Source: Candidatus Harpocratesius repetitus
GTDB taxonomy: Archaea; Asgardarchaeota; Lokiarchaeia; Sigyniarchaeales; Promethearchaeaceae
Assembly (NCBI GenBank): GCA_021498095.1
Contig: JAIZWK010000001.1
Coordinates: 248,001-312,000 of the forward strand
Reading direction: 5' to 3'
DNA: 64,000 nt
This document shows, in pieces, positions 1 to 7,447 of this stretch. Under the pieces are notes generated by a model. It was not told the origin of the DNA and made no database searches. It worked only from the letters and a program-made list of their open reading frames with translations. Each line of letters opens with the position of its first letter. Within the stretch, counting starts at the first letter, position 1. A program made the position numbers and the translations under genes.

Positions 1-472
1 TATGCAATATATTAAATCTAAAATCATTGCTCTTCAAAGTGGACGACTTGTAAAGGAATTTAAAGATTTGTTAGACAGCAAATGGGATGAATTTGAGAAA
101 AAAGAGCGTCGTTTACTGAAAATTTACTCTGATTCACCATATCCAATTGCTAAAAAACTAGCAAAAATTATTTCAAATAAGAAAAAGGTATTTAACGATA
201 AAGTTGAGAAGATTCAAAGCATAATTCTACCCAATCGAGCTAATACCAACACAATTGAATCAATTTTCGGTAGATATCGACTTTTTTTTAAGAAATATCG
301 AAAAATGAAAGATACTAAATACTCTAAGGCTGTATTTGAAATATTAAGATTGCACCATAATCTTTCTCCACCTTATACAGGTTCAAATCAGGATAGATCT
401 CCTATAATTAGAGTCGGAATCAAAACTAAATATATAAATTCTATAGATCGATTATGTGGAATGATTTCGTGA
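1..472 (+). CDS. DDE-type transposase, C-terminal part, cut by left edge
   Basis: The frame is open from the first bases of the window, so this is probably the tail of a longer gene beginning outside it. The visible ~156 residues are helical and very basic. They contain TNTIESIFGRYR, which fits the Asn/Glu-containing helix carrying the last acidic residue of a DDE transposase, and then a segment ending in LRLHHNLSPPYTG...DRSP, like the 'HxN..P' tail of many insertion-sequence transposases. Terminal inverted repeats were not recognised just downstream. The neighbouring scar region with gene fragments fits past transposition activity. The family assignment is inference from short motifs; another nucleic-acid-binding protein is possible. 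Confidence 0.5.
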   Translation, partial: MQYIKSKIIALQSGRLVKEFKDLLDSKWDEFEKKERRLLKIYSDSPYPIAKKLAKIISNKKKVFNDKVEKIQSIILPNRANTNTIESIFGRYRLFFKKYRKMKDTKYSKAVFEILRLHHNLSPPYTGSNQDRSPIIRVGIKTKYINSIDRLCGMIS

Positions 473-474
473 TT

Positions 475-856
475 TCAGTAATTAGTTTGGCGATCGTTTC
501 CTTCTTAAATTCCAAATTCTAAATTAAATTTGAGCCAATAAATTGATGATATTTGTAGAATCTTTGAATTAGTGCAATGAAATCCATGTAAAAATATCAA
601 ATTTTTGATAAAAGATTAAAAAAAGAAAGATTTTTTATTGATTAAGATCCAATGTCTTTTATTTTTTTCCTTAATCTTTATGAGGTTATACAGAATTCGA
701 AAAATTGAAGAAAATTCGGAAATCTTGCATCATTTATCCATAAACTCCAAATCTATCCCAATTTTAAATTTGTCGAAAAATCGTTTAAGAAAAATATATA
801 TAATTAAGTTAATAATTCAAAGAAAAATGATGGAAATGTGAAATTCTTGAATGCAT
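475..856. other. AT-rich intergenic stretch, no supported gene
   Basis: An open frame at 638-841 encodes a 67-residue Ile/Lys-rich peptide with no ribosome-binding site and no recognisable motif, so it is not annotated. The stretch follows the transposase fragment and precedes a decayed gene copy. AAATTTGAGCCAAT near 530 weakly resembles the complement of the GCCGACTCAAAT motif near 874, which may be the two eroded ends of a foldback element. This is suggestive only. Confidence 0.4.
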
Positions 857-1140
857 TTAATGTTTTAAAAATGCCGACTCAAATAGTAATTGGATGCATG
901 GGAATATTGTCGAAAATATTGATCCAAAAGATAGAATTTGATTAAGATAAAAAAAATTGCTAGAGCCTGGAACGTTTTTCTTATATAAAATATATTTTTC
1001 TTCGAATTTTGGAATTAACATTTTTTCTTCTTCAACAACTCCATTAATAGATTGAATTATAACTAAAATTATCCCAATACAGAGAAAAATTAAAGATCCT
1101 GTAATGCTCCCGAATAATAATCCGTTTATCATAAACATTC
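857..1140 (-). pseudogene. 5'-truncated copy of the ICMT-like methyltransferase gene
   Basis: The first ~55 residues of the 93-codon frame (FMINGLLFGSITGS..., then EEEKMLIPKFEEKYILYKKN) are near-identical to the C-terminal half of the intact membrane methyltransferase-like gene at 2286-2897. The match begins just after the position of the RHPMYG motif, so the catalytic N-terminal part is absent. It ends abruptly near 1140, where nucleotide similarity to the intact copy stops. After the KKNVP sequence the frame diverges into unrelated hydrophobic sequence near a GCCGACTCAAAT motif at about 874. This is best read as a decayed tandem paralogue. A short expressed membrane peptide is possible but unlikely. 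Confidence 0.75.
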
Positions 1141-1320
1141 CAACGAAGGGGAATAGCGCGATTTCTGGGGATGGCGGCTTGGGATTATTTTAAACAGAGA
1201 AATGTGAAGGAACTGCGGTGCGAGGTGCATGAAAATAATAAACCTTCATACAATTTAAAAAAGAGTCTTCACTTTGAAGAAGTGGGCAAGAAAGTAGATC
1301 AATTTTATACTAAAAGGTAG
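1141..1320 (+). pseudogene. GNAT acetyltransferase, C-terminal fragment
   Basis: A 59-codon frame is open up to the TAG at 1318. It reads QRRGIARFLGMAAWDYF..., containing the Q/R-x-x-G-x-A acetyl-CoA pyrophosphate loop of GNAT motif A. It continues with LRCEVHENNKPSYNLKKSL and then HFEEVGKK, which match the GNAT 'V..N..a...y.k.GF..vg' motif B region. The N-terminal half of the fold is missing, and the frame starts exactly where the methyltransferase fragment on the other strand stops. Base composition is more GC-rich than its surroundings. There is no start codon with a ribosome-binding site, although ATG 1171 is in frame. I infer a broken gene remnant. Confidence 0.7.
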
Positions 1321-1457
1321 TTCTACAAAAAAAATGGTTCCATATTATCCCATATGTACCTATAGAAAAATTAATTTATCCTCCAAGATTTATAATTAAA
1401 ATATTCTCATTTTTGAGAAATAGTTTTTAGAATGTAAGATAAAATAAGGTAAAAAAT

Positions 1458-1889
1458 ATGGCATCAGTTCTAGAAGAAAAAAGTAAAGAAGTTATTTTGG
1501 AATATGAAAAAGGACAAGATCCTGAAAGTAATGCATTAAATGCCAGAAAAATCCATCAAATTGGTCAAATTGTGTTGATTTTAAATATATTGGCTGGTAT
1601 TTATTTTTCGATAGTTTATAATTTTGTAATAGTTTATTTGCTGGTAGTATTTTTTACGCTCGTTTTGATGAAGAGACCTAACCTTGAAAAAATTGAACCA
1701 GAAGGATTGAAGGCAGTACTTAACTACTTTATGGGATTTCTTAAAGTGGGTTTAGTATTTTCTCTTATTTGGCTGAGTGCGGTGCTGTGGGTTAAGCTAA
1801 CACCCTATTTATTGATCCCGTTGGGAATTATATGTTACTTAGCTTGGCGAATAATTCATTTTTTCACACCGATAGACTCAAAGCATTGA
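1458..1889 (+). CDS. small multi-pass membrane protein, unknown function
   Basis: This 143-residue protein has a soluble, acidic and helical N-terminus of about 32 residues. About four membrane segments follow (around 34-52, 54-71, 92-112 and 114-134). The ATG follows an AAGG-like ribosome-binding sequence. I recognise no family. It lies alone between the gene fragments on its left and a foldback element on its right, converging on the methyltransferase-like gene. Codon use resembles the neighbouring genes, so it is likely a real resident gene. Confidence 0.65.
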   Translation: MASVLEEKSKEVILEYEKGQDPESNALNARKIHQIGQIVLILNILAGIYFSIVYNFVIVYLLVVFFTLVLMKRPNLEKIEPEGLKAVLNYFMGFLKVGLVFSLIWLSAVLWVKLTPYLLIPLGIICYLAWRIIHFFTPIDSKH

Positions 1890-2013
1890 TTAACAAAAAA
1901 TTTTCCATTCTTTTTTTTTAAAAATTCTATCTTTTAAGAGGTTCTAGCAACTTCTTTATTTTTGACAGAATTTCCATTTTAATCTTTCATTTTCCGACAA
2001 TAATCAAACTTAT

Positions 2014-2261
2014 CCAAGAATTATTTCAGTCGGCAAAGATAAACTTTAGAAAATATAATTATGGGTTGATTTTTGACTGTTTTTAATCAAATTTTAGTAG
2101 GATTTGATAAAAAAAGTTCTAAATTTTTGATCGACAAATTTCAAATTTGGATGGAATATTAGTAAATGCGTAAATTATGCAGGATTTCTTTTTTTTTTTA
2201 ATCTATCAAATGTTGATAAAATCTCTTAAAGTTCATTTCTGCCGACTGAAATAATTTTTGG
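2014..2261. mobile_element. foldback / MITE-like element with 22-bp inverted ends
   Basis: The sequences at 2014-2035 and 2240-2261 are inverted copies matching at 21 of 22 positions (core AATTATTTCAGTCGGCA). Just inside them the similarity continues imperfectly (AAACTTTAGA against GAACTTTAAG). The 248-bp unit has no coding capacity and fills the convergent gap between two genes. The arm motif CCGACTGAAAT resembles CCGACTTAAAT and CCGACTCAAAT in the paired elements at 27.6 and 55.5 kb. It is too long and too interrupted for a simple terminator. A non-autonomous transposable element is the favoured reading; a structured RNA is possible. Confidence 0.6.
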
Positions 2262-2285
2262 AAAAGAAAAGAAGAAAAGTACAAA

Positions 2286-2897
2286 TTAAAAAATAATATC
2301 GAATAGTGAAATCCAGAAGAAAATCATTAAAATTCGTTTTTCAATTTCAGAGAAATATCGAGCTGGAACGTTTTTCTTATAGGAAATATATTTTTCTTCG
2401 AATTTTGGAATTAATTTGGTCTCTTCCTCAATAATTCCATTAAATGATTGAATTACAATTAAAATTAATCCGATAGTAAGAAAAAGGAATGATCCTACAA
2501 TGCTTCCGAAGAATAATCCATTAATCATGAACATTCCATACATAGGATGCCTAACCTTTCCATAATACTTTTCAGTGAGTAGTCTATGAGGTGATTGAGT
2601 ATTTTTATCAATAATAGTCCTATTTTGCACAGAAATTCTAATAATTCTTAAATTAGCATAGATATACAAGCAAATACCGAAAATATATTGAAAAATATCC
2701 AAAATTGTAAAATTAAGTTCATACCACCATTTTTTTTGTGGAAATGTAAGTTGATAAAAATTTTGGGTGAATATGGGGATTTGAGACACTAAAATGAATA
2801 ATAATCCCACAATAAAACCAATAATGATAAAAAACATAAGATTTTTTTTTTGAGAAGAAAAAAAATCTTCAATTTCATCTGAGAGATAAGATTTCAT
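2286..2897 (-). CDS. isoprenylcysteine carboxyl methyltransferase-like membrane protein
   Basis: This is an integral membrane protein of 203 residues with segments near 20-42, 62-82 and 122-150. The motif KVRHPMYGMFM (114-124) followed by EEE...L..KFEEKYISY (157-173) is the C-terminal cofactor-binding signature of the ICMT/PEMT methyltransferase fold, in which the RHPxY and E/Y residues bind S-adenosylmethionine. The substrate could be a prenylated protein or a phospholipid; the sequence does not decide. A truncated second copy lies at 857-1140. The GTPase at the right edge of this window ends without a CaaX cysteine, so there is no local link to prenylation. Confidence 0.7.
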   Translation of the reverse strand: MKSYLSDEIEDFFSSQKKNLMFFIIIGFIVGLLFILVSQIPIFTQNFYQLTFPQKKWWYELNFTILDIFQYIFGICLYIYANLRIIRISVQNRTIIDKNTQSPHRLLTEKYYGKVRHPMYGMFMINGLFFGSIVGSFLFLTIGLILIVIQSFNGIIEEETKLIPKFEEKYISYKKNVPARYFSEIEKRILMIFFWISLFDIIF

Positions 2898-2981
2898 AGC
2901 AGATAGATATAATATAAAATAATTTAAAAAAATACTTTAAACCATTCATCTTTAATCTAAAATACACGGACTTATTTCAAA

Positions 2982-4031
2982 TTATTTCAAACCTTCAGTT
3001 GAAAAAAAGTACTCCACAAATTCAAAACTTAATTTATATGCTTCTTTCTTTGAAATAACCGGTTCAATCTTGTATTTATGATCCTTTTGAGTCAAAGGAT
3101 CTAATTTTTCAACCAATTCATCCATAAACTCCTTGAATTTTTCATGATTAAGAATATGGAATTTATCTATGAATTCATCAAACGTAAAAATGCCCCCTTT
3201 AATTAACATCTTCTCAAATTCTTTCCGTTCTTTACTTCCACGTTTCATCATTTTATCAAAATTAATACTCAAGAAAATCCAGATGAAAATAAAAACAGAA
3301 CTGAAACTGATGAGATCAGATTGAGGATTAACTGTTGGTGAAGGTTTGAACAAGTAGACAATTGACCCCCACCAATAATAATCAACCACATCTTCAAAGA
3401 AATTTGGATCGATGCTTCCAACTACAAATCCTAAAAAGCATGTAATTCCAGTTAAAATAGTTTTTCCAATAACACAAGGAAGAAAGGTTTTATAGTACGG
3501 GTATTTCATCAAACCCATTGGAACTAAAATCATATCGTCAGGTAATGGACTGGCGGCAAATAAAAATACAATAAGAGGCACAACTTTAGGATTGCGTTCA
3601 AATTGTTCACGCATGCGGTGAAATTTTTCACCAACTTCAGATTCTCTGACCTTTTTTGCAGATCCTATCAATCTTCCAATATAATAACTGATAAATTCAC
3701 CTAAAGCAGCCCCAAGACCACTTAAAAGTCCAATCCAAACCCATTCAGTTGGATTTTCAACTGCTAAAGTATAAATAACTAAAACATAAGGAATAATTAT
3801 CATTACTGAACTATTTCCAATAATAGAAATTAAAAAGGCAATTAGAAGATATTGAGTAGAATTAGTCCCAAATTCCCGAAACCATATAGATATATTTTCA
3901 ATTGCAGAATACAAGGGAGTTCCTTCCCGAACAACAGCAACTAAAGTGTAAATAATCACCAACATTATTAGGGTAAAAATATCAATAAAACGAAGCCGAA
4001 GTGTTTTTTTTCCTAGATGAATATCTACCAT
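2982..4031 (-). CDS. DedA/VTT-family membrane protein with cytosolic tail
   Basis: This 349-residue protein belongs to the SNARE-associated/DedA (VTT) family. The evidence is a glycine-rich re-entrant segment GLLSGLGAALGEFISYYIGR (101-120) and the second signature FAASPLPDDMILVPMG (158-173). Family members act as lipid scramblases or proton-coupled lipid transporters. Membrane segments surround both motifs, another follows at about 240-256, and residues 257-349 form a charged, probably cytosolic helical tail that is not typical of bacterial DedA. The ATG at 4031 is the only plausible start. It is divergent from the nucleotidyltransferase gene, with about 120 bp between them. Confidence 0.78.
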   Translation of the reverse strand: MVDIHLGKKTLRLRFIDIFTLIMLVIIYTLVAVVREGTPLYSAIENISIWFREFGTNSTQYLLIAFLISIIGNSSVMIIIPYVLVIYTLAVENPTEWVWIGLLSGLGAALGEFISYYIGRLIGSAKKVRESEVGEKFHRMREQFERNPKVVPLIVFLFAASPLPDDMILVPMGLMKYPYYKTFLPCVIGKTILTGITCFLGFVVGSIDPNFFEDVVDYYWWGSIVYLFKPSPTVNPQSDLISFSSVFIFIWIFLSINFDKMMKRGSKERKEFEKMLIKGGIFTFDEFIDKFHILNHEKFKEFMDELVEKLDPLTQKDHKYKIEPVISKKEAYKLSFEFVEYFFSTEGLK

Positions 4032-4151
4032 ATTTTTTAATTAGCGTCTTCTCTATAAGAAATCTTCTCTAAATGGAAATTACTCAATGCAAAAAAAAAA
4101 GTAAAAGAGATCAAATTTTAATAATTTGCTTTAAAGAAAGTACACAATATT

Positions 4152-5270
4152 ATGAAACTTATACTTCCAATTGCTGGTGTAGGTCAACGATTACGCCCAT
4201 TTACATTCAGTAAACCTAAAGGATTTGTCACCATTGCAGGATCCCGAGGAGTGGATCACATTTTAACAAAAATTGGCGCAAATCTACCAAAAAAAACTCC
4301 TTTATGTATGATTACAGGATATAAAAGCCAACAAATCATGGAATACATGAATAAAACTTATTCAGAAAAATTCGCAATTGATTACATTGAACAAATTCCA
4401 GTAGGTTATCAGGCAGATATACCATATTTTTCAGGATTAGGCCACGCCATTTTACTTACCAAAGAGTGGTTTGAAACTACTGATGATGTAGTTGCTTCTG
4501 GTAGAAATCTTGATGATACATTGATATTTCTTAGTGATATGATTCCAGTACGAGATTATCAATTTATTGTTGAGGCTTTAAGTCAACCTGAAAATGATGG
4601 CGTAATCGGCTCAATGATTGTTCCTCCAGAAAAAACTCAATTTTACGGAATTCTAGAGACAGATGAAAATAATTTCATTATTAAAATGGTAGAAAAACCG
4701 AAACAGACGAATTCTACCCAAGCTATTTCAGGAGTATATGCATTTAAAGCTAAAACTATTAAGCGACTTTATGCGATCTTAGAAGAACAATACGAACAAC
4801 ATGAATTTGAGATCAAACAAGGTATAAAGAAGCGAAGAGAATTTCAATTTACTCCTGCATTACAGCAATTAGTAGATGAAGGTTTTCGATTATTAAGTGC
4901 ACCATTTCCTGGTGGCATTCTTGATTTTGGTCGACCAGAAGCATTATTGAATGGAAACAGAATTCTTTTAGAAGCACATCAAGCCCGAGTTGAAGGTGAA
5001 ATTTCTAAAATAGAAAATTCAATTATTAAAAATCCATGTGCAATTGGAAAAGAAACTGTAATAATCCGTTCAGTTATTGGACCTTATGTGAGTATTGGGA
5101 AAAATTGTATAATTGAAGATTGTAATTTGAAAAATGTAGTAATTGGCGATAACTGTTATCTTAAAAAAATTATCACTGATAACTCTATCATCGGTGATCA
5201 GGTTAAAATAGATTCTGTAATTAAAAATAAGATAACATTAGGAGATAACAGCTTTTTGCTCGAATTGTAA
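4152..5270 (+). CDS. sugar-1-phosphate nucleotidyltransferase with left-handed beta-helix
   Basis: The N-terminal two thirds form a nucleotidyltransferase domain. GVGQRLRPFTFSKPK (9-23) is the GxGxRLRPLT nucleotide-binding loop, VEKPKQ is the conserved sugar-binding motif, and GGILDFGRPEALLNGN closes the domain like the 'DVGTP' motif. From about 285 the sequence has isoleucine-rich hexapeptide repeats (IGPYVSIGKN, IIGDQVKIDS) of a left-handed beta-helix. The reaction joins an NTP and a sugar-1-phosphate to give an NDP-sugar (GDP-mannose, dTDP-glucose or UDP-sugars), feeding glycan synthesis. The exact sugar cannot be read from the sequence. The next gene is on the same strand, 92 bp downstream. 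Confidence 0.85.
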   Translation: MKLILPIAGVGQRLRPFTFSKPKGFVTIAGSRGVDHILTKIGANLPKKTPLCMITGYKSQQIMEYMNKTYSEKFAIDYIEQIPVGYQADIPYFSGLGHAILLTKEWFETTDDVVASGRNLDDTLIFLSDMIPVRDYQFIVEALSQPENDGVIGSMIVPPEKTQFYGILETDENNFIIKMVEKPKQTNSTQAISGVYAFKAKTIKRLYAILEEQYEQHEFEIKQGIKKRREFQFTPALQQLVDEGFRLLSAPFPGGILDFGRPEALLNGNRILLEAHQARVEGEISKIENSIIKNPCAIGKETVIIRSVIGPYVSIGKNCIIEDCNLKNVVIGDNCYLKKIITDNSIIGDQVKIDSVIKNKITLGDNSFLLEL

Positions 5271-5362
5271 TCGATCAAAACAGATTATTGAAACAGATCA
5301 AGATTTTCTTTTTTTTATTTCTGCAAAATTTTATTTATTTTTAAGGTAAATAATAAATAATC

Positions 5363-6889
5363 ATGTCTAGCGCAACCTTTACTGTTGGTTTTTATACAAT
5401 TAAATGTCGAGGAAAAATTGATAGTAATTACAAAAAATTAGCTCAAGTTTTACAAGAAAATAATTATAATCCTATTAAATTCGCAGAATTCCCATTATCC
5501 CGCAATAATTTAGCATCTATTGATATTTTAGTTATTCCTTGCCCAGATAATAATAAATTTGCAAAAAGTGAAATTCAAGCGATAAAAACATGGGTTTCTC
5601 AAGATGGTGGTGGTTTACTTTTATTAAGTCACGCAGGTGGTGACAAGGGGCGAAGAACAAATTTATCAGAATTATCTGAACAATTTGGAATGATTTTTGA
5701 AAATAATCAAGTTTTAGACAAATATCACAATCTTGGTGTTGAAAACCTCCCATTTATTGAAGAATTTACAATTCCCCATCCGATTAATGAAAATCTCCAT
5801 CGAATCGTTTTTCGCGCAGGATGTAGCCTTTCAGCGACAGGAATGAATGTAACACCAGTAATCTCTTCAGGACCTAAAGCAGATCCATTTGAAAGTCCTT
5901 TATTACTTGCATGTGAAGATGGAGAAGGTCGAGTTGTTGCTGTAGGTTCATATGAAATGTTTAGAGATAAAATATCTGGGGGAATTAATCAAGATGATCA
6001 TCAACAACTAGCATTAAATATATTTTCTTGGTTAAAAACCACACATAGAGAAAAAATAAAAGCAGGGATTGCCCCAAGCATCCCAGAATATCCAGAATAT
6101 GGCTCAAACAATGTAAACTCGGAGATTTCAGCAAATACAATTTCTGGACAATCATCATCTATCCAATATCAACCAAATTTAACCACATCTCCTGGTATTA
6201 TTCCAAAAAAATATGAATCTACAGTTAAAATACTAGCAAATGAAGATTTAATTAATGCTTTTGAATCAACATTAAAAGAGTTTTTTAATTTTAAACAAAG
6301 AATTCTAAATGATTTAAACCAATTTGAAACAAATTTAGCACTTCTGATGAAAGCAGTTTTAGCATCTGAAAAAGATATTATCGCGTTTAAACAACAACAA
6401 ACAGATAGTTTAAAGCAAGAATCCTTTAAAATTGAGAATCAATCTTCAGTAACAAGCACAGATTATTCTACACCCAAAGCAACAGCTCCAAAAATTGAAA
6501 ATTCACCAAAAGATATTTTAACAGATATCCAAAACGAGTTTAAAATTGCAAATGGAACAATTGAAAGAGAACCTAAGCCAGAAACTGCAAATCAACAAGA
6601 ACCACCTAAATCAACATCTCCATCTACAAAAATGGAAGTGAAACAAACTCGTTCTTCTATAAAAAAGCAACCAACTCAGAAAAAGAGTAAAGAAGATTTG
6701 AAAAAAGAACTAGAAACGCTAGAAAATAAACTAAATAGTATCAAAAATCTAAGAGAATTTGTTGAAAAAAAGCACGATGAAGGAACACTTACAGATAAAA
6801 GATATGAAAAGCAGATAAAAAAACTTGATACTGATAAAAATACCGCACAAGCGCGTATTCAAGAAATTCTTAAAATTTTAAATAATTAA
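5363..6889 (+). CDS. GIFT/IFT52-like domain protein with C-terminal coiled coil
   Basis: Residues 1-225 resemble the GATase1-like GIFT domain found at the N-terminus of eukaryotic IFT52 and in ABC-transporter auxiliary proteins. The matching features are a 'IDILVIPCPDNNKFAKSEIQ' strand-loop-helix, a GGGLLLLSHAGGD turn, NLSELSEQFGMIFENN, and later GRVVAVGSYEMFRD followed by a helix ending in FSWL. A disordered Ser/Pro/Gln-rich linker follows, then a helical block at about 288-340 and a charged coiled coil at 440-508 (LKKELETLENKLNS...). There is no signal peptide, so it is cytosolic. The function in archaea is unknown; the family comparison is from memory of the motif pattern. Confidence 0.65.
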   Translation: MSSATFTVGFYTIKCRGKIDSNYKKLAQVLQENNYNPIKFAEFPLSRNNLASIDILVIPCPDNNKFAKSEIQAIKTWVSQDGGGLLLLSHAGGDKGRRTNLSELSEQFGMIFENNQVLDKYHNLGVENLPFIEEFTIPHPINENLHRIVFRAGCSLSATGMNVTPVISSGPKADPFESPLLLACEDGEGRVVAVGSYEMFRDKISGGINQDDHQQLALNIFSWLKTTHREKIKAGIAPSIPEYPEYGSNNVNSEISANTISGQSSSIQYQPNLTTSPGIIPKKYESTVKILANEDLINAFESTLKEFFNFKQRILNDLNQFETNLALLMKAVLASEKDIIAFKQQQTDSLKQESFKIENQSSVTSTDYSTPKATAPKIENSPKDILTDIQNEFKIANGTIEREPKPETANQQEPPKSTSPSTKMEVKQTRSSIKKQPTQKKSKEDLKKELETLENKLNSIKNLREFVEKKHDEGTLTDKRYEKQIKKLDTDKNTAQARIQEILKILNN

Positions 6890-6918
6890 GATTTTTTTCA
6901 ACTAATTTTTTATTCAAT

Positions 6919-7131
6919 TTACTCAAATATCATCCGTGTTACATTTACTCCCCTTTCAACAAAATCTTCATCAAGAAACACAATCGCAAAATGTTCTTCA
7001 TGAGGAATAATTAAAGGATAAGGCCAATAATCTGCATTTTTGCGAAATTTTTCTTGAAATGCATCATCAAGATCGAGAGTAATCGTCTTTTTACAATAAT
7101 AACAATTGAAACGTAATTTTTTTGTTGCCAT
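6919..7131 (-). CDS. small CxxC protein, unknown function
   Basis: The protein is 70 residues long, beginning MATKKLRFNCYYCKK. It has a single CYYC pair, too few cysteines for a classical zinc ribbon, and then an acidic stretch and a hydrophobic strand. An in-frame ATG lies five codons upstream at 7146, but AGAGGA sits six bases before the ATG at 7131, so I take the latter as the start. It converges with the GIFT-domain gene. I do not recognise a family; a nucleic-acid- or metal-binding accessory role is only a guess. Confidence 0.6.
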   Translation of the reverse strand: MATKKLRFNCYYCKKTITLDLDDAFQEKFRKNADYWPYPLIIPHEEHFAIVFLDEDFVERGVNVTRMIFE

Positions 7132-7447
7132 CTCATTTCCTCTCATTAAAAATATATTAAAAATATGTTAAAAGACTTAAATATCTTTTTCAAATAACAT
7201 TGAAATATTTTAAATTCAAGTAGGAAGAGCATTCTTAAATAACTTTTGATCTTCATGATTTGTGTTTGAAGAACTTTTCTTTTTATTGATTTTAAATTAC
7301 ATCTGAAATGATTTGCGTAAAAGGAGCTTTAAATTGAAAGTTTCTGGTCTACTCTAACCATATGCTTTTATAAGTAATTTTCCATGAATATCTTACCATT
7401 GAATTTTTTTATTTATTATTCTACAAGTAAAAGAAAATGGTGATATT
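7132..7447. promoter_or_regulatory. divergent promoter region for the 7448 surface protein
   Basis: The gap separates the small CxxC gene from the surface-protein gene. A TATA-like CTTTTATAAG lies at 7365-7374, predicting a transcript start near 7398 and a leader of about 50 bases. The ribosome-binding site GGTGAT (7439-7444), complementary to the archaeal 16S tail, lies three bases before the ATG at 7448. No other feature is visible. Confidence 0.5.

Noticed and set aside
638..841. 67-codon open frame on the plus strand
   Set aside because: Ile/Lys-rich composition driven by AT content, no ribosome-binding site and no recognisable motif.
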